Below, piece after piece: positions 22,425 to 30,887 of a DNA stretch of 42,249 bases (positions are counted from its first letter, which is position 1; every line of letters begins with the position of its first letter). The notes beneath the pieces are model-generated. The model saw nothing but the letters and a program-made list of their open reading frames with translations. It was not told the origin of the DNA and ran no database searches. The DNA is from a virus: IMG/VR virus record IMGVR_UViG_3300027896_000085, positions 1 to 42,249 of that record; one strand, given 5' to 3'. Position numbers and translations under genes: made by a program.

Positions 22425-22994
22425 ATGCCGGAGATAACAGTCCACAGCAACATCGACAAGGTCATCCGTCACATGAGGGAGCTTCAGGACAAGGGGCCTG
22501 AGATGATGCAACGAGTGGTCTGGGACATGACCGACTATGCGGCCCAGTTGGCTGACGACAACTGCCCAGTGGGCACACCGGCCATCGCGGGAGTGGGTAA
22601 GGGAGGCTCCAGTGGGACACTCAAGCAGAGTCTCTTTGTCGCCCATGGCGTGATGATGGGGAGTTTTGGCTACACGGCTCTGTATGCGGCCTATGTCGAG
22701 TATGGAACGCCAGCCCACATCATCGAGCCTGGAGCCAAAGGATTCCTGGCATGGCCCATCGCCGGTACACAACTCGGCAAGATTCGTGGGACCAAGTCGA
22801 TGATGTACTCCAAGAAGTCTGTGGCCGTCGAGTGGGTCTACACCACCAAACCAGTCAATCATCCGGGCACCCAGGCAGTGGGATGGGTGAGGAAGGCCGT
22901 GGACGATGCGGAGCAACATTTGGAGGAGATTGCCTCCAATGTTTTCGATGAATACGCCAAGCGACTACAAATAGGGAGTGGAAGCAGTGTCTGA
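22425..22994 (+). CDS. HK97 gp10-like head-tail joining protein
   Basis: A 189-residue protein with the typical gp10/tail-completion layout: an N-terminal helix, then AAYVEYGTPAHIIEP (86-100), GFLAWPI and a C-terminal helix. It starts three bases after the portal stop. These proteins join head and tail or complete the tail. Finding it directly after portal-MuF rather than after the capsid gene is less usual. The junction motif at 22963-22975 lies in its 3' end. Confidence 0.75.
   Translation: MPEITVHSNIDKVIRHMRELQDKGPEMMQRVVWDMTDYAAQLADDNCPVGTPAIAGVGKGGSSGTLKQSLFVAHGVMMGSFGYTALYAAYVEYGTPAHIIEPGAKGFLAWPIAGTQLGKIRGTKSMMYSKKSVAVEWVYTTKPVNHPGTQAVGWVRKAVDDAEQHLEEIASNVFDEYAKRLQIGSGSSV
22963..22975 (+). 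promoter_or_regulatory. GACTACAAAYAGG junction motif, copy 4
   Basis: GACTACAAATAGG within CGA-CTA-CAA-ATA-GGG, a third reading frame. Its GGGAG continuation (22973-22977) may also serve as ribosome binding site for the gene at 22987. Confidence 0.5.
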
Positions 22995-23295
22995 TGAACC
23001 ACAGACTCATCGGGACGATAAGGTGTTTGGGCGCATGGTGGAAAGCCCACAGGCCCTCCTGGCTCGGCTAGACGAGCGAACCGAAGCCATGGCTGACGAC
23101 ATATCGGCCTTGAGGAAGGCCATTGACGAGTGCGTCAAACCCAAGCTCGATTCCATGGACAAGCACCTGGGCAGACACGACACAGAGATTGCAGTGCTGA
23201 GGAACAACTGGAAGATAATGGTGGGCCTGACAAGTGCCATCGTGGCATTTGCTACATGGTTCATCGACCACATCTCCGGGAACATCCGAACATGA
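22987..23295 (+). CDS. Coiled-coil protein with C-terminal membrane helix (XhlA-like layout)
   Basis: About 102 residues from a GTG start (22987; 22978 also possible). Residues 20-70 are a charged coiled coil, followed by one hydrophobic helix (MVGLTSAIVAFATWFI) and a short tail. The architecture resembles haemolysin XhlA-type and similar phage membrane proteins linked to lysis. Family membership is not proven. Its site inside the head module is odd for a lysis gene. Confidence 0.55.
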   Translation: MSDEPQTHRDDKVFGRMVESPQALLARLDERTEAMADDISALRKAIDECVKPKLDSMDKHLGRHDTEIAVLRNNWKIMVGLTSAIVAFATWFIDHISGNIRT

Positions 23296-24746
23296 CCGAC
23301 ATAGCTGGCTGGAAGATAACCGCAGACAATCCCAAACTCGTGTGGGACAACAAGGGCCTACATGGGGACTTCATCATCAAGGCGGAGATAGACACCAAGT
23401 CCTTCGATGACGAGAAGATGATTGTCTCTGGTTTCGCCACTGTGGAGGAAGTGGATAAGCAGGGTGACCTGATAACACTCGATGCGTTCAGGAAGGCCGT
23501 GGGCCGTCTGGAAGCCGACAAGGAGACACTGTCTCTGAATTACGGCCACACGAGCGCCAAGATAGGCACCGTCACCAAGATGGTCTTCATGGAGGACTCA
23601 ACCCCACGGAAACTGTGGATAGAGGCCCAACTGAAGCGCAACAGCAAACTCGCCAAGCAAGCGTGGGAGGATGTCAAGAGCCAGAAGCTCAAGGCCTTCT
23701 CCATAGGGGGCATGGCTCTTGTCCCCGGACTCCGCTGGTGTGAAGCCAGTGGGAAGTGCATGAACAAGATTGACGACATCGAATGGTATGAAGTCAGCCT
23801 TGTGGAGGAGCCAGCTAACCAAAAGAGCCTCATAATGGCAATCAAGGGAGCGCTCCCAGACTTTCAACGGACAATGTACTCCAAGGAAGACGGGAAGCTC
23901 ATCAAGGCATCTTGCATGAGTGATTACACCAACTCGGATGGCACCTTCCAAGGTGGGTTCGACGGCTGTGTGAGCGCCATGGAGGACTGCAAAGGACTAC
24001 CCACAGAGAACGCCAAGAAACTCTGTGCGTACATAGGCCGCCAGGCAGGGAAGATTGCTGGCGACATCGATGTAAAGGCCTTGGAGGCCGAGATGATGAA
24101 AGAGGAAGACAATCAGAGAGTCAAGGACTTGGAAGACATCGTCCAGGGACTCGTCATGGTCATGCGTGGGCAACTACTTGGGAAAAACTACCCCAACTTT
24201 GATGCTTGCGTTGCTGACAATCAGGACAAGGAAGACCCAGAAGGGTTCTGTGCCTACCTTGGTCGTGGTGGAAAGGGTGAGACACTCACGCCAATGGAGA
24301 CACTCGACAAGGCGTGTAGCGGGAAGACACGCTTCCCAGCATTTGGTAGGAAGACAAAGAAGGGTGAGACAGTGGAAACGATAACCAAGGAAGACAAACC
24401 GGCTCCCACACCGGCTCCGGCCCCAACGCCAGAGCCTAACAAGGAGCTTGAGGAATTGAGAACCAAGCTATCGGCCATGGAGGCCGAAGCCAAACTGCAA
24501 AGGATGGAGCGCGAGAAGGCCGAGAAGGCCCTCCAGGAGGCCACCAAGAAGGCGGAGACACCACCGGCCCCTGCACCGGCACCGACACCAACGCCCACAC
24601 CGGCTCCACAGATACAAGTCGAACAACCGTCCAGTAAGGGAGAACATCCCGGCGCATCCCCACAGTCCCCTGGACCGGAAATGACCGTCATGGAGCTTGC
24701 GCACAAGCTCAATGACGAAAAGAAACCACTTTCGTGGGGAATGTAA
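23292..24746 (+). CDS. Prohead protease with C-terminal scaffold-like region
   Basis: A 484-residue protein. The N-terminal 190 residues match the HK97 prohead protease fold: SGFATVEEVDKQGDLI (46-61), NYGH with likely catalytic His 86, and FSIGGMA with likely catalytic Ser 137. Then come two copies of a short F-D-x-CV ... CAYIGR/CAYLGR unit (about 222-255 and 298-325), and a C-terminal Pro-rich and coiled-coil region typical of an internal scaffold. It would cleave scaffold and capsid N-termini during head maturation. The major capsid gene follows. Confidence 0.85.
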   Translation: MTDIAGWKITADNPKLVWDNKGLHGDFIIKAEIDTKSFDDEKMIVSGFATVEEVDKQGDLITLDAFRKAVGRLEADKETLSLNYGHTSAKIGTVTKMVFMEDSTPRKLWIEAQLKRNSKLAKQAWEDVKSQKLKAFSIGGMALVPGLRWCEASGKCMNKIDDIEWYEVSLVEEPANQKSLIMAIKGALPDFQRTMYSKEDGKLIKASCMSDYTNSDGTFQGGFDGCVSAMEDCKGLPTENAKKLCAYIGRQAGKIAGDIDVKALEAEMMKEEDNQRVKDLEDIVQGLVMVMRGQLLGKNYPNFDACVADNQDKEDPEGFCAYLGRGGKGETLTPMETLDKACSGKTRFPAFGRKTKKGETVETITKEDKPAPTPAPAPTPEPNKELEELRTKLSAMEAEAKLQRMEREKAEKALQEATKKAETPPAPAPAPTPTPTPAPQIQVEQPSSKGEHPGASPQSPGPEMTVMELAHKLNDEKKPLSWGM

Positions 24747-24762
24747 GACAAGAGGGAGAACA

Positions 24763-25902
24763 ATGGAACTGAATCTAGCGAAGTGGGAACAACTGGCTTA
24801 CGACAGACAGTTGAAGTCCATGGGAGTCCAGGGGCTCAGAATGGCTGACCTCCTGTTGAAGGCCGATGACCCAGTGGTCCAGGCAACCACAGGTGTCTAC
24901 CAGACGCTCTATGGAGCGCGTGTGTACGACAACCTGTACCGCCAAAGCACCTTCTGGCAAGTCACACCCAAGGTAGACTTCACGACTGCCAAGTCAGGAG
25001 TCAGACTGAAGACAGCAGACCCAGCCAACTTCTCGGCCATCACCGAGTCGGCGGCACTGGGAGACACGGACAAGCCCGATGTCATCCAGTACAACATGAC
25101 GCTCAAGCGCGTGAACGCGACATGGGACATCACAGAGATGGCCCAGGCCAAGTCCGTCGCTGAGAACGGCAAGGAAGGCGGAGAGGCACCGTGGATGATG
25201 CAAGCCATGGCCGACTACTTTGTGAGCGCCCTGGACGGCAAGCTGGATGTCCAGAACGGGACACTGGCTGGCAACTTCCCAGAGTCCTATGACCGAATCA
25301 TCGGTTCCAAGGGAGAAGTCGATGGCAACTCCGATGCCGCAGATGCGGCCTACTCGGCCAACGACAATGACTACCTTGGGAACGACAGGGATGCGGCCAC
25401 CACGACTGATGCCCAAGTCGGCCTTGCGGCCGCCAACAGAGCTTTGACCATCAGACTGGTGGAGAACCAGATTCTGGCGGCAGAGAAGAATGGCGCGAAC
25501 AGGAGCAGAATGGTCATCGTCACTGGCTATGACACATTCGCCAACTTCTCGGCGCTCATGTCGTCACAACAGAGGTTTGACGACTACAAGGAGATGACAG
25601 TGGGCGTGAATGGAGTCACCATCTCAGGCAGACCCACTGGCTTCAGGGCGGCCCAATACCAGGGAGTCAGCATACTGCTCGACAAGCAGTGCGTGGCCGA
25701 TGCGTCGGCATCCAGCAGGATGTACGGCATCGACATGGACGGTGTCGAGTTCAGACTGATGAACCCAGTCAGGCATCTCTCAAGCCCAATCGAGAACGCC
25801 ATCCTACATGACGCTTTCGTGGAACGCCACAGCCTTGACCTGGCCGGTGAACTGGTCGCAACCAAGTTTGCCAGCCACTGGAAGCTAAGGGATTTGGCCT
25901 AG
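24763..25902 (+). CDS. Major capsid protein, HK97 fold
   Basis: A 379-residue protein directly after the protease, with a ribosome binding site AGAGGGAG (24751-24758). The size and position, an N-terminal amphipathic helix, a central region with GYDTFANFSALMSS, and a C-terminal HSLDLAGELVATKF agree with HK97-like capsid proteins with phage-typical P- and A-domains. It has no long cleavable delta domain; the first 60 residues are short for one. It would form the icosahedral shell. Confidence 0.82.
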   Translation: MELNLAKWEQLAYDRQLKSMGVQGLRMADLLLKADDPVVQATTGVYQTLYGARVYDNLYRQSTFWQVTPKVDFTTAKSGVRLKTADPANFSAITESAALGDTDKPDVIQYNMTLKRVNATWDITEMAQAKSVAENGKEGGEAPWMMQAMADYFVSALDGKLDVQNGTLAGNFPESYDRIIGSKGEVDGNSDAADAAYSANDNDYLGNDRDAATTTDAQVGLAAANRALTIRLVENQILAAEKNGANRSRMVIVTGYDTFANFSALMSSQQRFDDYKEMTVGVNGVTISGRPTGFRAAQYQGVSILLDKQCVADASASSRMYGIDMDGVEFRLMNPVRHLSSPIENAILHDAFVERHSLDLAGELVATKFASHWKLRDLA

Positions 25903-25935
25903 TTAGGCCCCCACGACTTCCTTGGAGGATGAAGA

Positions 25936-26190
25936 ATGGCGATAACAGCGACCTTCCTTGACTCGTTTGTCATGGGAAACAAGAGGTGTGAGCTTTGGAG
26001 CGTTGTGGGCTCCTCCGACACAGGAGGGACATTCACAGCGGGAGTCATCCCGGATGTCTGCTTCCTTGCGGGGAAGACCACCACGCCGCCTGTGGCCCCC
26101 ACCATCAAGTCCAACCCAGCGACCAGCGTTGTCACGGTGGGCTACACCAGTGGTTCACCAGACTGTCTAGTGCTTGTCATCGGGCACTAG
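25936..26190 (+). CDS. Putative head decoration protein
   Basis: An 84-residue beta-rich protein just after the capsid gene, with a GGAGGATGAAG leader (25924-25934). Composition (Thr, Val, Gly, Ser) and position suggest a small decoration or stabilisation protein. No family signature is seen. Confidence 0.55.
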   Translation: MAITATFLDSFVMGNKRCELWSVVGSSDTGGTFTAGVIPDVCFLAGKTTTPPVAPTIKSNPATSVVTVGYTSGSPDCLVLVIGH

Positions 26191-26194
26191 ACTC

Positions 26195-26208
26195 CAAACC
26201 TTTTTCCA
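26195..26208 (+). promoter_or_regulatory. Intergenic AAACC-CCA motif, copy 4
   Basis: CAAACCTTTTTCCA, identical to 5307-5320, lies in the 45-base gap before the gene at 26236. GTGAGGT (26223-26229) is the ribosome binding site, so the motif is upstream of the translation signals. CATATT follows it. Confidence 0.55.
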
Positions 26209-26235
26209 TATTCCATTTCACCGTGAGGTAACAAC

Positions 26236-26649
26236 ATGGCACAATCGGCAATAGTGAACATCAAAGACGACAGGCCCAGGCACTCGATGGCAGTGGTGAG
26301 GATTGACTGGACGGCAGACGCAGGAGGGGCCTTTGACCAGATACTCGATTGCCCCATGTTCGGTTCCATCACGCACATCTACACCAAGCCCGGAAGCACG
26401 GCCCCCACGGATGCCTCAGACGTGACTCTGAAGGACGACAGTGGGACGGGAGCCGATGTACTGGCGGCCCAAGGGACGGACATTCTCTCGGCCACTCTGG
26501 TCGTCACCAAGCCGATGATGACAGAGGCCACAGTCGGCTCGAACAAGTATGGTGTCAATCCGAGCATCGCCACCATGAGGCCAAGGCTCACCATCTCGAA
26601 CAACGCTGTGGCAAACGCCACTGGAACCATCTGGATATATCTGAGGTAG
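26236..26649 (+). CDS. Putative virion structural protein
   Basis: A 137-residue protein of alternating beta strands rich in Thr, Ala, Ser and Asp, typical of decoration or neck proteins. It begins after a promoter-like gap, suggesting separate or boosted expression of this and the following genes. No specific family is recognised. Confidence 0.6.
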   Translation: MAQSAIVNIKDDRPRHSMAVVRIDWTADAGGAFDQILDCPMFGSITHIYTKPGSTAPTDASDVTLKDDSGTGADVLAAQGTDILSATLVVTKPMMTEATVGSNKYGVNPSIATMRPRLTISNNAVANATGTIWIYLR

Positions 26650-26652
26650 ACC

Positions 26653-26850
26653 ATGGGCCTTTTCAGTCGATTCAAGAGGAAGGCCCCGGTGGAAGTCAGG
26701 TACATCCGGCCCACAGACTATGTCCGTGGGAAGCCGCACTGGTGTGGACGCTGTGGTAAAGGCTTCAACAGCGAACAGGATTACATGGACCACAAGTGCA
26801 ACGGGAGAAGCCTATTGAGGCCCACTGAGGGCATGGAGGCTCTGAAGTAA
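26653..26850 (+). CDS. C2H2 zinc-finger mini-protein in the structural module
   Basis: A 65-residue protein with CGRCGKGFNSEQDYMDHKC (31-49), a finger of the classic C-x2-C ... H type ending in H-x-C. The N-terminus is basic (FSRFKRKAP). It is unusual to find such a finger between virion protein genes. It could be a minor virion part, an assembly factor or a regulator of late genes. The stop overlaps the next start. Confidence 0.65.
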   Translation: MGLFSRFKRKAPVEVRYIRPTDYVRGKPHWCGRCGKGFNSEQDYMDHKCNGRSLLRPTEGMEALK

Positions 26851-27368
26851 TGTCAGCAACAGTCGAATTGTGCGAGTCCAATGGCTCCACAGAGACAATC
26901 ACGCACAATGTCTCTCAGTTCAACATGGGAAACAGCGACACGCCGAACATGACCTACACAAGCTATCCCATACCAGTGGGCTCTTGCGCGTTCAACAAGC
27001 TGTTGAGATACCATGTGACGGGCGGGACTTTCAATGTCTTCAACAACCTTCAGGTCTACTTGTCGAACCTTGGTGGGGGATGGAAGACTGGCGAGTCGAT
27101 GCAGTGTAACCTTAACACCACACAGGGCTCATACGATACCTACAAGGTCACCAGCTTCGCACAGCCGTCCACCACGCCGTACACAGCCTATTCCATGCCA
27201 GAGGCTGACCCAGCAAGCGCGAACCTGGGGATTGGCGGCTCCCTGACTGGGCAACTGACTGGGGCCGGATACTCGGACTACTTCAAAGTCCAGTTGAAGA
27301 CCACTGGCTCTACACCAAGCGGGGACAGCAACCAAAAGACCTTCACATTCCAATATGACGAACAGTAG
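26850..27368 (+). CDS. Putative virion structural protein
   Basis: A 172-residue protein rich in Thr, Ser, Asn, Gly and Tyr, with expected beta structure. Residues 45-60 (SCAFNKLLRYHVTGG) and 100-135 look like surface-exposed jelly-roll-like strands. No domain is assigned. It sits between the zinc-finger gene and the adhesin block, so a decoration or fibre-base role is likely. Confidence 0.6.
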   Translation: MSATVELCESNGSTETITHNVSQFNMGNSDTPNMTYTSYPIPVGSCAFNKLLRYHVTGGTFNVFNNLQVYLSNLGGGWKTGESMQCNLNTTQGSYDTYKVTSFAQPSTTPYTAYSMPEADPASANLGIGGSLTGQLTGAGYSDYFKVQLKTTGSTPSGDSNQKTFTFQYDEQ

Positions 27369-27696
27369 CCCCATGGAGTTTCACGCCTGGCACCTGGTTG
27401 CCACGGACGGTTCTGAGTACTGGGGAGTGGACGACTTCCCCACAGACGGCATGAAGGCCAACTGTGTCCTCTTGGAGCTACAACTCCCCAGGGAGCGTCA
27501 CTGTCATGCCCTAGAAGTGCCGCAGGGGGCCAAGGCGCTCCTAATCAAGCGGAACCAGATAGATTACCAGCTTGGTGTGGGAATCATCGCTAAACGCCAC
27601 TGCTACCTGTTAGGCGTGGAAAACGGGCCCATACAGACGATATGGCCCAAGGAGAAGCTATGGAAGCGCATACTCCATTGGCTAAGATTGCGCTGA
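27355..27696 (+). CDS. Hypothetical protein
   Basis: Up to 113 residues from the ATG at 27355, or 107 from the ATG at 27373; neither has a clear ribosome binding site. The sequence appears alpha/beta with several Cys/His (HCHALEV, KRHCYLLG) and a basic C-terminus. It overlaps its neighbours at both ends. Confidence 0.5.
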   Translation: MTNSSPMEFHAWHLVATDGSEYWGVDDFPTDGMKANCVLLELQLPRERHCHALEVPQGAKALLIKRNQIDYQLGVGIIAKRHCYLLGVENGPIQTIWPKEKLWKRILHWLRLR

Positions 27697-27935
27697 CGCG
27701 CACAGGCCAGTGTACGCGCTGTGGGCTCTGTTGCGGAGGGTGTGGCTTCTACAAGGCTCCCGACTGTACGATTTACGACATCAGGGGACAAGGATGTCGC
27801 AACTTCCCGCCACATCCGTATGAACGGCTCCCCACTTGCGGCTTCCACTTCCTGGGCCCTGACGGCAAGGAAGTCCTTGGCTACAAAGACCACTCGACAC
27901 TGGAGCGCTATGCTCCCGTACAGGAGAATGACTGA
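27660..27935 (+). CDS. YkgJ-like Cys-cluster protein
   Basis: A 91-residue protein. AAGGAGA (27648-27654) precedes the ATG at 27660. CTRCGLCCGGC (16-26) followed by further Cys and a P-x-x-P-x-x-R-x-P-x-C motif resembles the YkgJ (UPF0153) CxxCxxCC family, which is thought to bind iron or zinc. Its function in a virus is unknown. It is a strange neighbour for adhesin genes. Confidence 0.6.
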   Translation: MEAHTPLAKIALTRTGQCTRCGLCCGGCGFYKAPDCTIYDIRGQGCRNFPPHPYERLPTCGFHFLGPDGKEVLGYKDHSTLERYAPVQEND

Positions 27936-29152
27936 TGCCATCGAAACTGTACTTCACCACCGCCACTCCTGGCTCCGTCAAGCCTAGCGCCAGGCAGAGT
28001 ACCAAGGCGATTCAGCACTGGATTCCAGACACCAATGGTGGGGGCCAGGATGGGGCAAGTTCATTCTACCCATGTTCGTTCTCCGCAGTCCCTGGAAGTT
28101 CCACACAGACCGACACCTCAAGTTACACAGAGCCGGGAGCCGCCCACCAGGGTTGGGTCAAAGCCTTTGTGTCGCTTCCACTGGCCGCCCAGACCTTCAA
28201 TCCTGGGACGGCATGGTTCATTGTCGATTGGTTGGAGGGCAACGGCCAGCAAAATATGTTCGTGTCTGCCTTCGCCTACATCTGGAAGGGAGACAACAGT
28301 GGCATACGCGGCATCCTGTTCGGGACAGCCGCCGCGCCATGGGTAGACACGACAACGGAGATTCACACAACGCTCGGCACTTTGCAGTCCACTGGAAATG
28401 CCACCGTGTCCAGTGTTTCCATCTCAGACGGGGATGTACTCGTTGTGGAATTGATGTGGAACGACAACAACACCAAGACAACGTCCTACACACACACTGT
28501 CACCTACAATGGAGTCCTCTCTGGCAACTATGAGGCCAACATCAACTTCGGCACTTCGCTCACTTTCAAGTCCACCACCACATCGCTGACCAAGACCTCC
28601 CAGGCAAGGTTCAAGACCAATCCCTCACTCACAAAGACCAGCCAGTCACGGTTCTGGGCACAAGGACTCTCCCAGACCAAGACCAGTCAATCCCGGTTCT
28701 TGAAACCGGGCATCACTCAGACACTGACCGAACAGAGCCGGTTCGTCAAGACCTACTCGCCCACACTGACGACACTGGAACGGTTCTTGGCTACACTGGG
28801 GCCGACTCTGACCTCCATGGCGACCTTCACCTCTGGTGGGCCGGTCACTCAGTCAAAGACACTCAACTCACAGGCTCGGTTCTTGGCGAACCTGGCCGTC
28901 ACGCTTAACAGTCAGAGCAGATTCAAGACCAATCCCAGCCAAGCCTTGGGAAGCCAGGCAAGGTTCCTCAAGACATTCGGCCTCACGGAGACAAGCCTGG
29001 CTCGTTTCCTCTACACAGGAGCGCCCACACTCAACTCCTTGGCGCGGTACAAGACCAATCCCGGCCCGACACTGACCTGCATGGCCCGGTTCGGGACAGA
29101 GACTGGAACGCCAGGGCAAACCCTACCAGAATGGCTCAAGGTGAACACATGA
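27935..29152 (+). CDS. Fibre/adhesin-like protein with 14-residue RF repeats
   Basis: A 405-residue protein. Residues 1-215 form a beta-rich domain. Residues 216-390 consist of about twelve tandem units of 14-15 residues with consensus S-(Q/L)-x-RF-(K/L)-x-x-x-(G/P)-x-(T/S)-x-T; RF/RY pairs fall at 225, 239, 254, 269, 283, 315, 329, 343, 357, 371 and 385. Such a regular repeat suggests a beta-solenoid or fibrous shaft. It is probably a virion fibre contacting the host. It starts in a TGATG overlap and ends in the next gene's start. Confidence 0.65.
   Translation: MPSKLYFTTATPGSVKPSARQSTKAIQHWIPDTNGGGQDGASSFYPCSFSAVPGSSTQTDTSSYTEPGAAHQGWVKAFVSLPLAAQTFNPGTAWFIVDWLEGNGQQNMFVSAFAYIWKGDNSGIRGILFGTAAAPWVDTTTEIHTTLGTLQSTGNATVSSVSISDGDVLVVELMWNDNNTKTTSYTHTVTYNGVLSGNYEANINFGTSLTFKSTTTSLTKTSQARFKTNPSLTKTSQSRFWAQGLSQTKTSQSRFLKPGITQTLTEQSRFVKTYSPTLTTLERFLATLGPTLTSMATFTSGGPVTQSKTLNSQARFLANLAVTLNSQSRFKTNPSQALGSQARFLKTFGLTETSLARFLYTGAPTLNSLARYKTNPGPTLTCMARFGTETGTPGQTLPEWLKVNT
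28598..29096 (+). repeat. Tandem 42-45 base repeat encoding the RF units
   Basis: The DNA of the repeat region shows recurrent segments such as CAGGCAAGGTTC and AAGACCAATCCC (28614-28622, 28924-28936, 29049-29061). Sequence divergence between units indicates an old expansion, with some units still nearly identical at the DNA level. Confidence 0.6.
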
Positions 29153-30576
29153 CACAGACACCGACAATCGAAGGGGAAGACCCAAACCAGATTCCACTCT
29201 GGGTACAAGGAGCGCCAGCCCAAGCGGCCAACCTCATGCGCATCACGGACTCAGACGGCAACATCAAGTTTGCCATCGACAAGGACGGGAACATGACCGG
29301 CTCCTTGGCGCAACCACTCCAGTACATCACGGCATACGACACGCTCCAGGCGGCTGTGGACGCTCTCCCGGCCCAGCACTTCATCACTGGCGGGGATGCT
29401 GGCCTTCCAGAGGATGGAAGGATTACTGGTGGTGGAGTCCTGTATATCCCCACTGGCATCCATGAGGTCAGCCACTGTGATTGGAACAAGCCATACTCCT
29501 CCCTCATTGGGGCCAACTGGAAGGGTACACAACTCAACTTTATGAACGCTGATGGGACCAGCGCCTTCACCTTCCATCCAGAGTCACCCAATCTGTACCT
29601 TCACGCCTACTTGGTCTTCAGGGACTTCTCGGCCATTGGCAGACTGGCGCATGAAATCGACCATGACACCGGACAGTGGATTTACACAGACCATAATGGA
29701 TACGCGATTAGCACTGGAGACTTCTTCACCACCACGTCCAGTTCATACTACACATTCGACCACCTGAACATCAACAGCTTTGGTGGGCGAGGCATCCAGA
29801 TTGACGGGACGCCCTATGCCTGTATCTATGGGAGAATCAACAACAGTCGCATCCTGTACTGCAAGGACGGCATCAGGATGATTAACGACTGTCGCGTGTG
29901 GGGAATCAACGACACCAGCGTCTTCACAGGCCACCGTCTTCTCGATGAGTTTGACGCTCCCAACTTCGACCATGGGGTTCAACTGGCCTCTTGTTACACA
30001 GTCGATATGAATGGAGGGAGCATCGAAGGGCCACTGTCTGGCATGGGCCAAGCAGGGTGCCACTCGTGTGATGTCGATGGGACATACTTCGAGCAGATAG
30101 AATACGGCATCGGCTGTGGGAACAACACCATAGCCTCCAGGTTCACAAACATCTTCATGTACGCCAGCTACTATCCAATCTCTGTGGGCGACGGTATTCA
30201 CTCCTGTACCTTCAAGGACATTGAGGTACAAGGCAACTATGGTGGTCAGAATGATTCCCTGCTCCTGTCTGGACCCATGGACGGGTGTGTGGCCGACAAC
30301 ATAACGGTTCGAGACACCAACGAGCCCTCCCTGAATCACCACTGGAACGATGTGGGCATCACCACCCCGCCCAAGTACTGGGAACACACGATTGGCGGCC
30401 AGGGAGCCATACCAGGCCTGATGTTCGGCACTCCCGGCGTAAGCGTCAAGACCACCACAGGAGCGCCCACAGATGCCGTGTACGGCTCCCAGGTGGGGAA
30501 GATGGTCTACAACTCATTCGACAAGGTGATGTGGGTTCACGGCCCAGACGGAACGAATGACTGGGATGTGGTCTGA
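29149..30576 (+). CDS. Beta-helix tailspike-like protein
   Basis: A 475-residue protein. The first 55 residues (MTQTPTIEGEDPNQIPLWV ... DSDGNIKFAIDKDGN) are a module shared with the protein at 30884. The rest shows features of a right-handed parallel beta-helix: GGGVLYIPTGIHEV early on, then many short strands with N/D/G turns (GRGIQIDGT, HGVQLASC, NTIASRFTNI). That is typical of pectate-lyase-like tailspikes that bind or cut surface polysaccharide. No catalytic site can be named. It is probably a receptor-binding spike. Confidence 0.72.
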   Translation: MTQTPTIEGEDPNQIPLWVQGAPAQAANLMRITDSDGNIKFAIDKDGNMTGSLAQPLQYITAYDTLQAAVDALPAQHFITGGDAGLPEDGRITGGGVLYIPTGIHEVSHCDWNKPYSSLIGANWKGTQLNFMNADGTSAFTFHPESPNLYLHAYLVFRDFSAIGRLAHEIDHDTGQWIYTDHNGYAISTGDFFTTTSSSYYTFDHLNINSFGGRGIQIDGTPYACIYGRINNSRILYCKDGIRMINDCRVWGINDTSVFTGHRLLDEFDAPNFDHGVQLASCYTVDMNGGSIEGPLSGMGQAGCHSCDVDGTYFEQIEYGIGCGNNTIASRFTNIFMYASYYPISVGDGIHSCTFKDIEVQGNYGGQNDSLLLSGPMDGCVADNITVRDTNEPSLNHHWNDVGITTPPKYWEHTIGGQGAIPGLMFGTPGVSVKTTTGAPTDAVYGSQVGKMVYNSFDKVMWVHGPDGTNDWDVV

Positions 30577-30887
30577 TGGTGGCGAACACGGATGAGGGTT
30601 ACAAGATAATGTGCCCCCACTGTAAGGGCCCCATCAAACATCTGGAGCCTGGTGGAGTAGTCGGCCATGGCCGAGACAAGTATCACACCGACTGTTACAG
30701 GGAGAAGATGAGGCGCTTTGAGGCCGCCATTGATGGGAAGGTCGTGAGGGATGCGGTCATCGACCAAAGGCTCAACGAGAAGACGGCCCAGACGATGAAG
30801 CGACAACTGATGGCTACACCCCCATGGGAACGCCCAGTCAAACTCAAGGAGTACCAACAGTGGATGACTCCAAGGCAGGTGGCATGA
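30576..30887 (+). CDS. LIM-like zinc-finger protein between spike genes
   Basis: A 103-residue protein that starts in a TGATG overlap. CPHCKGPI (13-20) and HTDCY (37-41) form a short LIM-type zinc site. The remainder is helical and basic. It lies between the two genes that share a spike N-terminal module. It may be an assembly factor for the spikes or an unrelated insertion. Confidence 0.6.
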   Translation: MVANTDEGYKIMCPHCKGPIKHLEPGGVVGHGRDKYHTDCYREKMRRFEAAIDGKVVRDAVIDQRLNEKTAQTMKRQLMATPPWERPVKLKEYQQWMTPRQVA

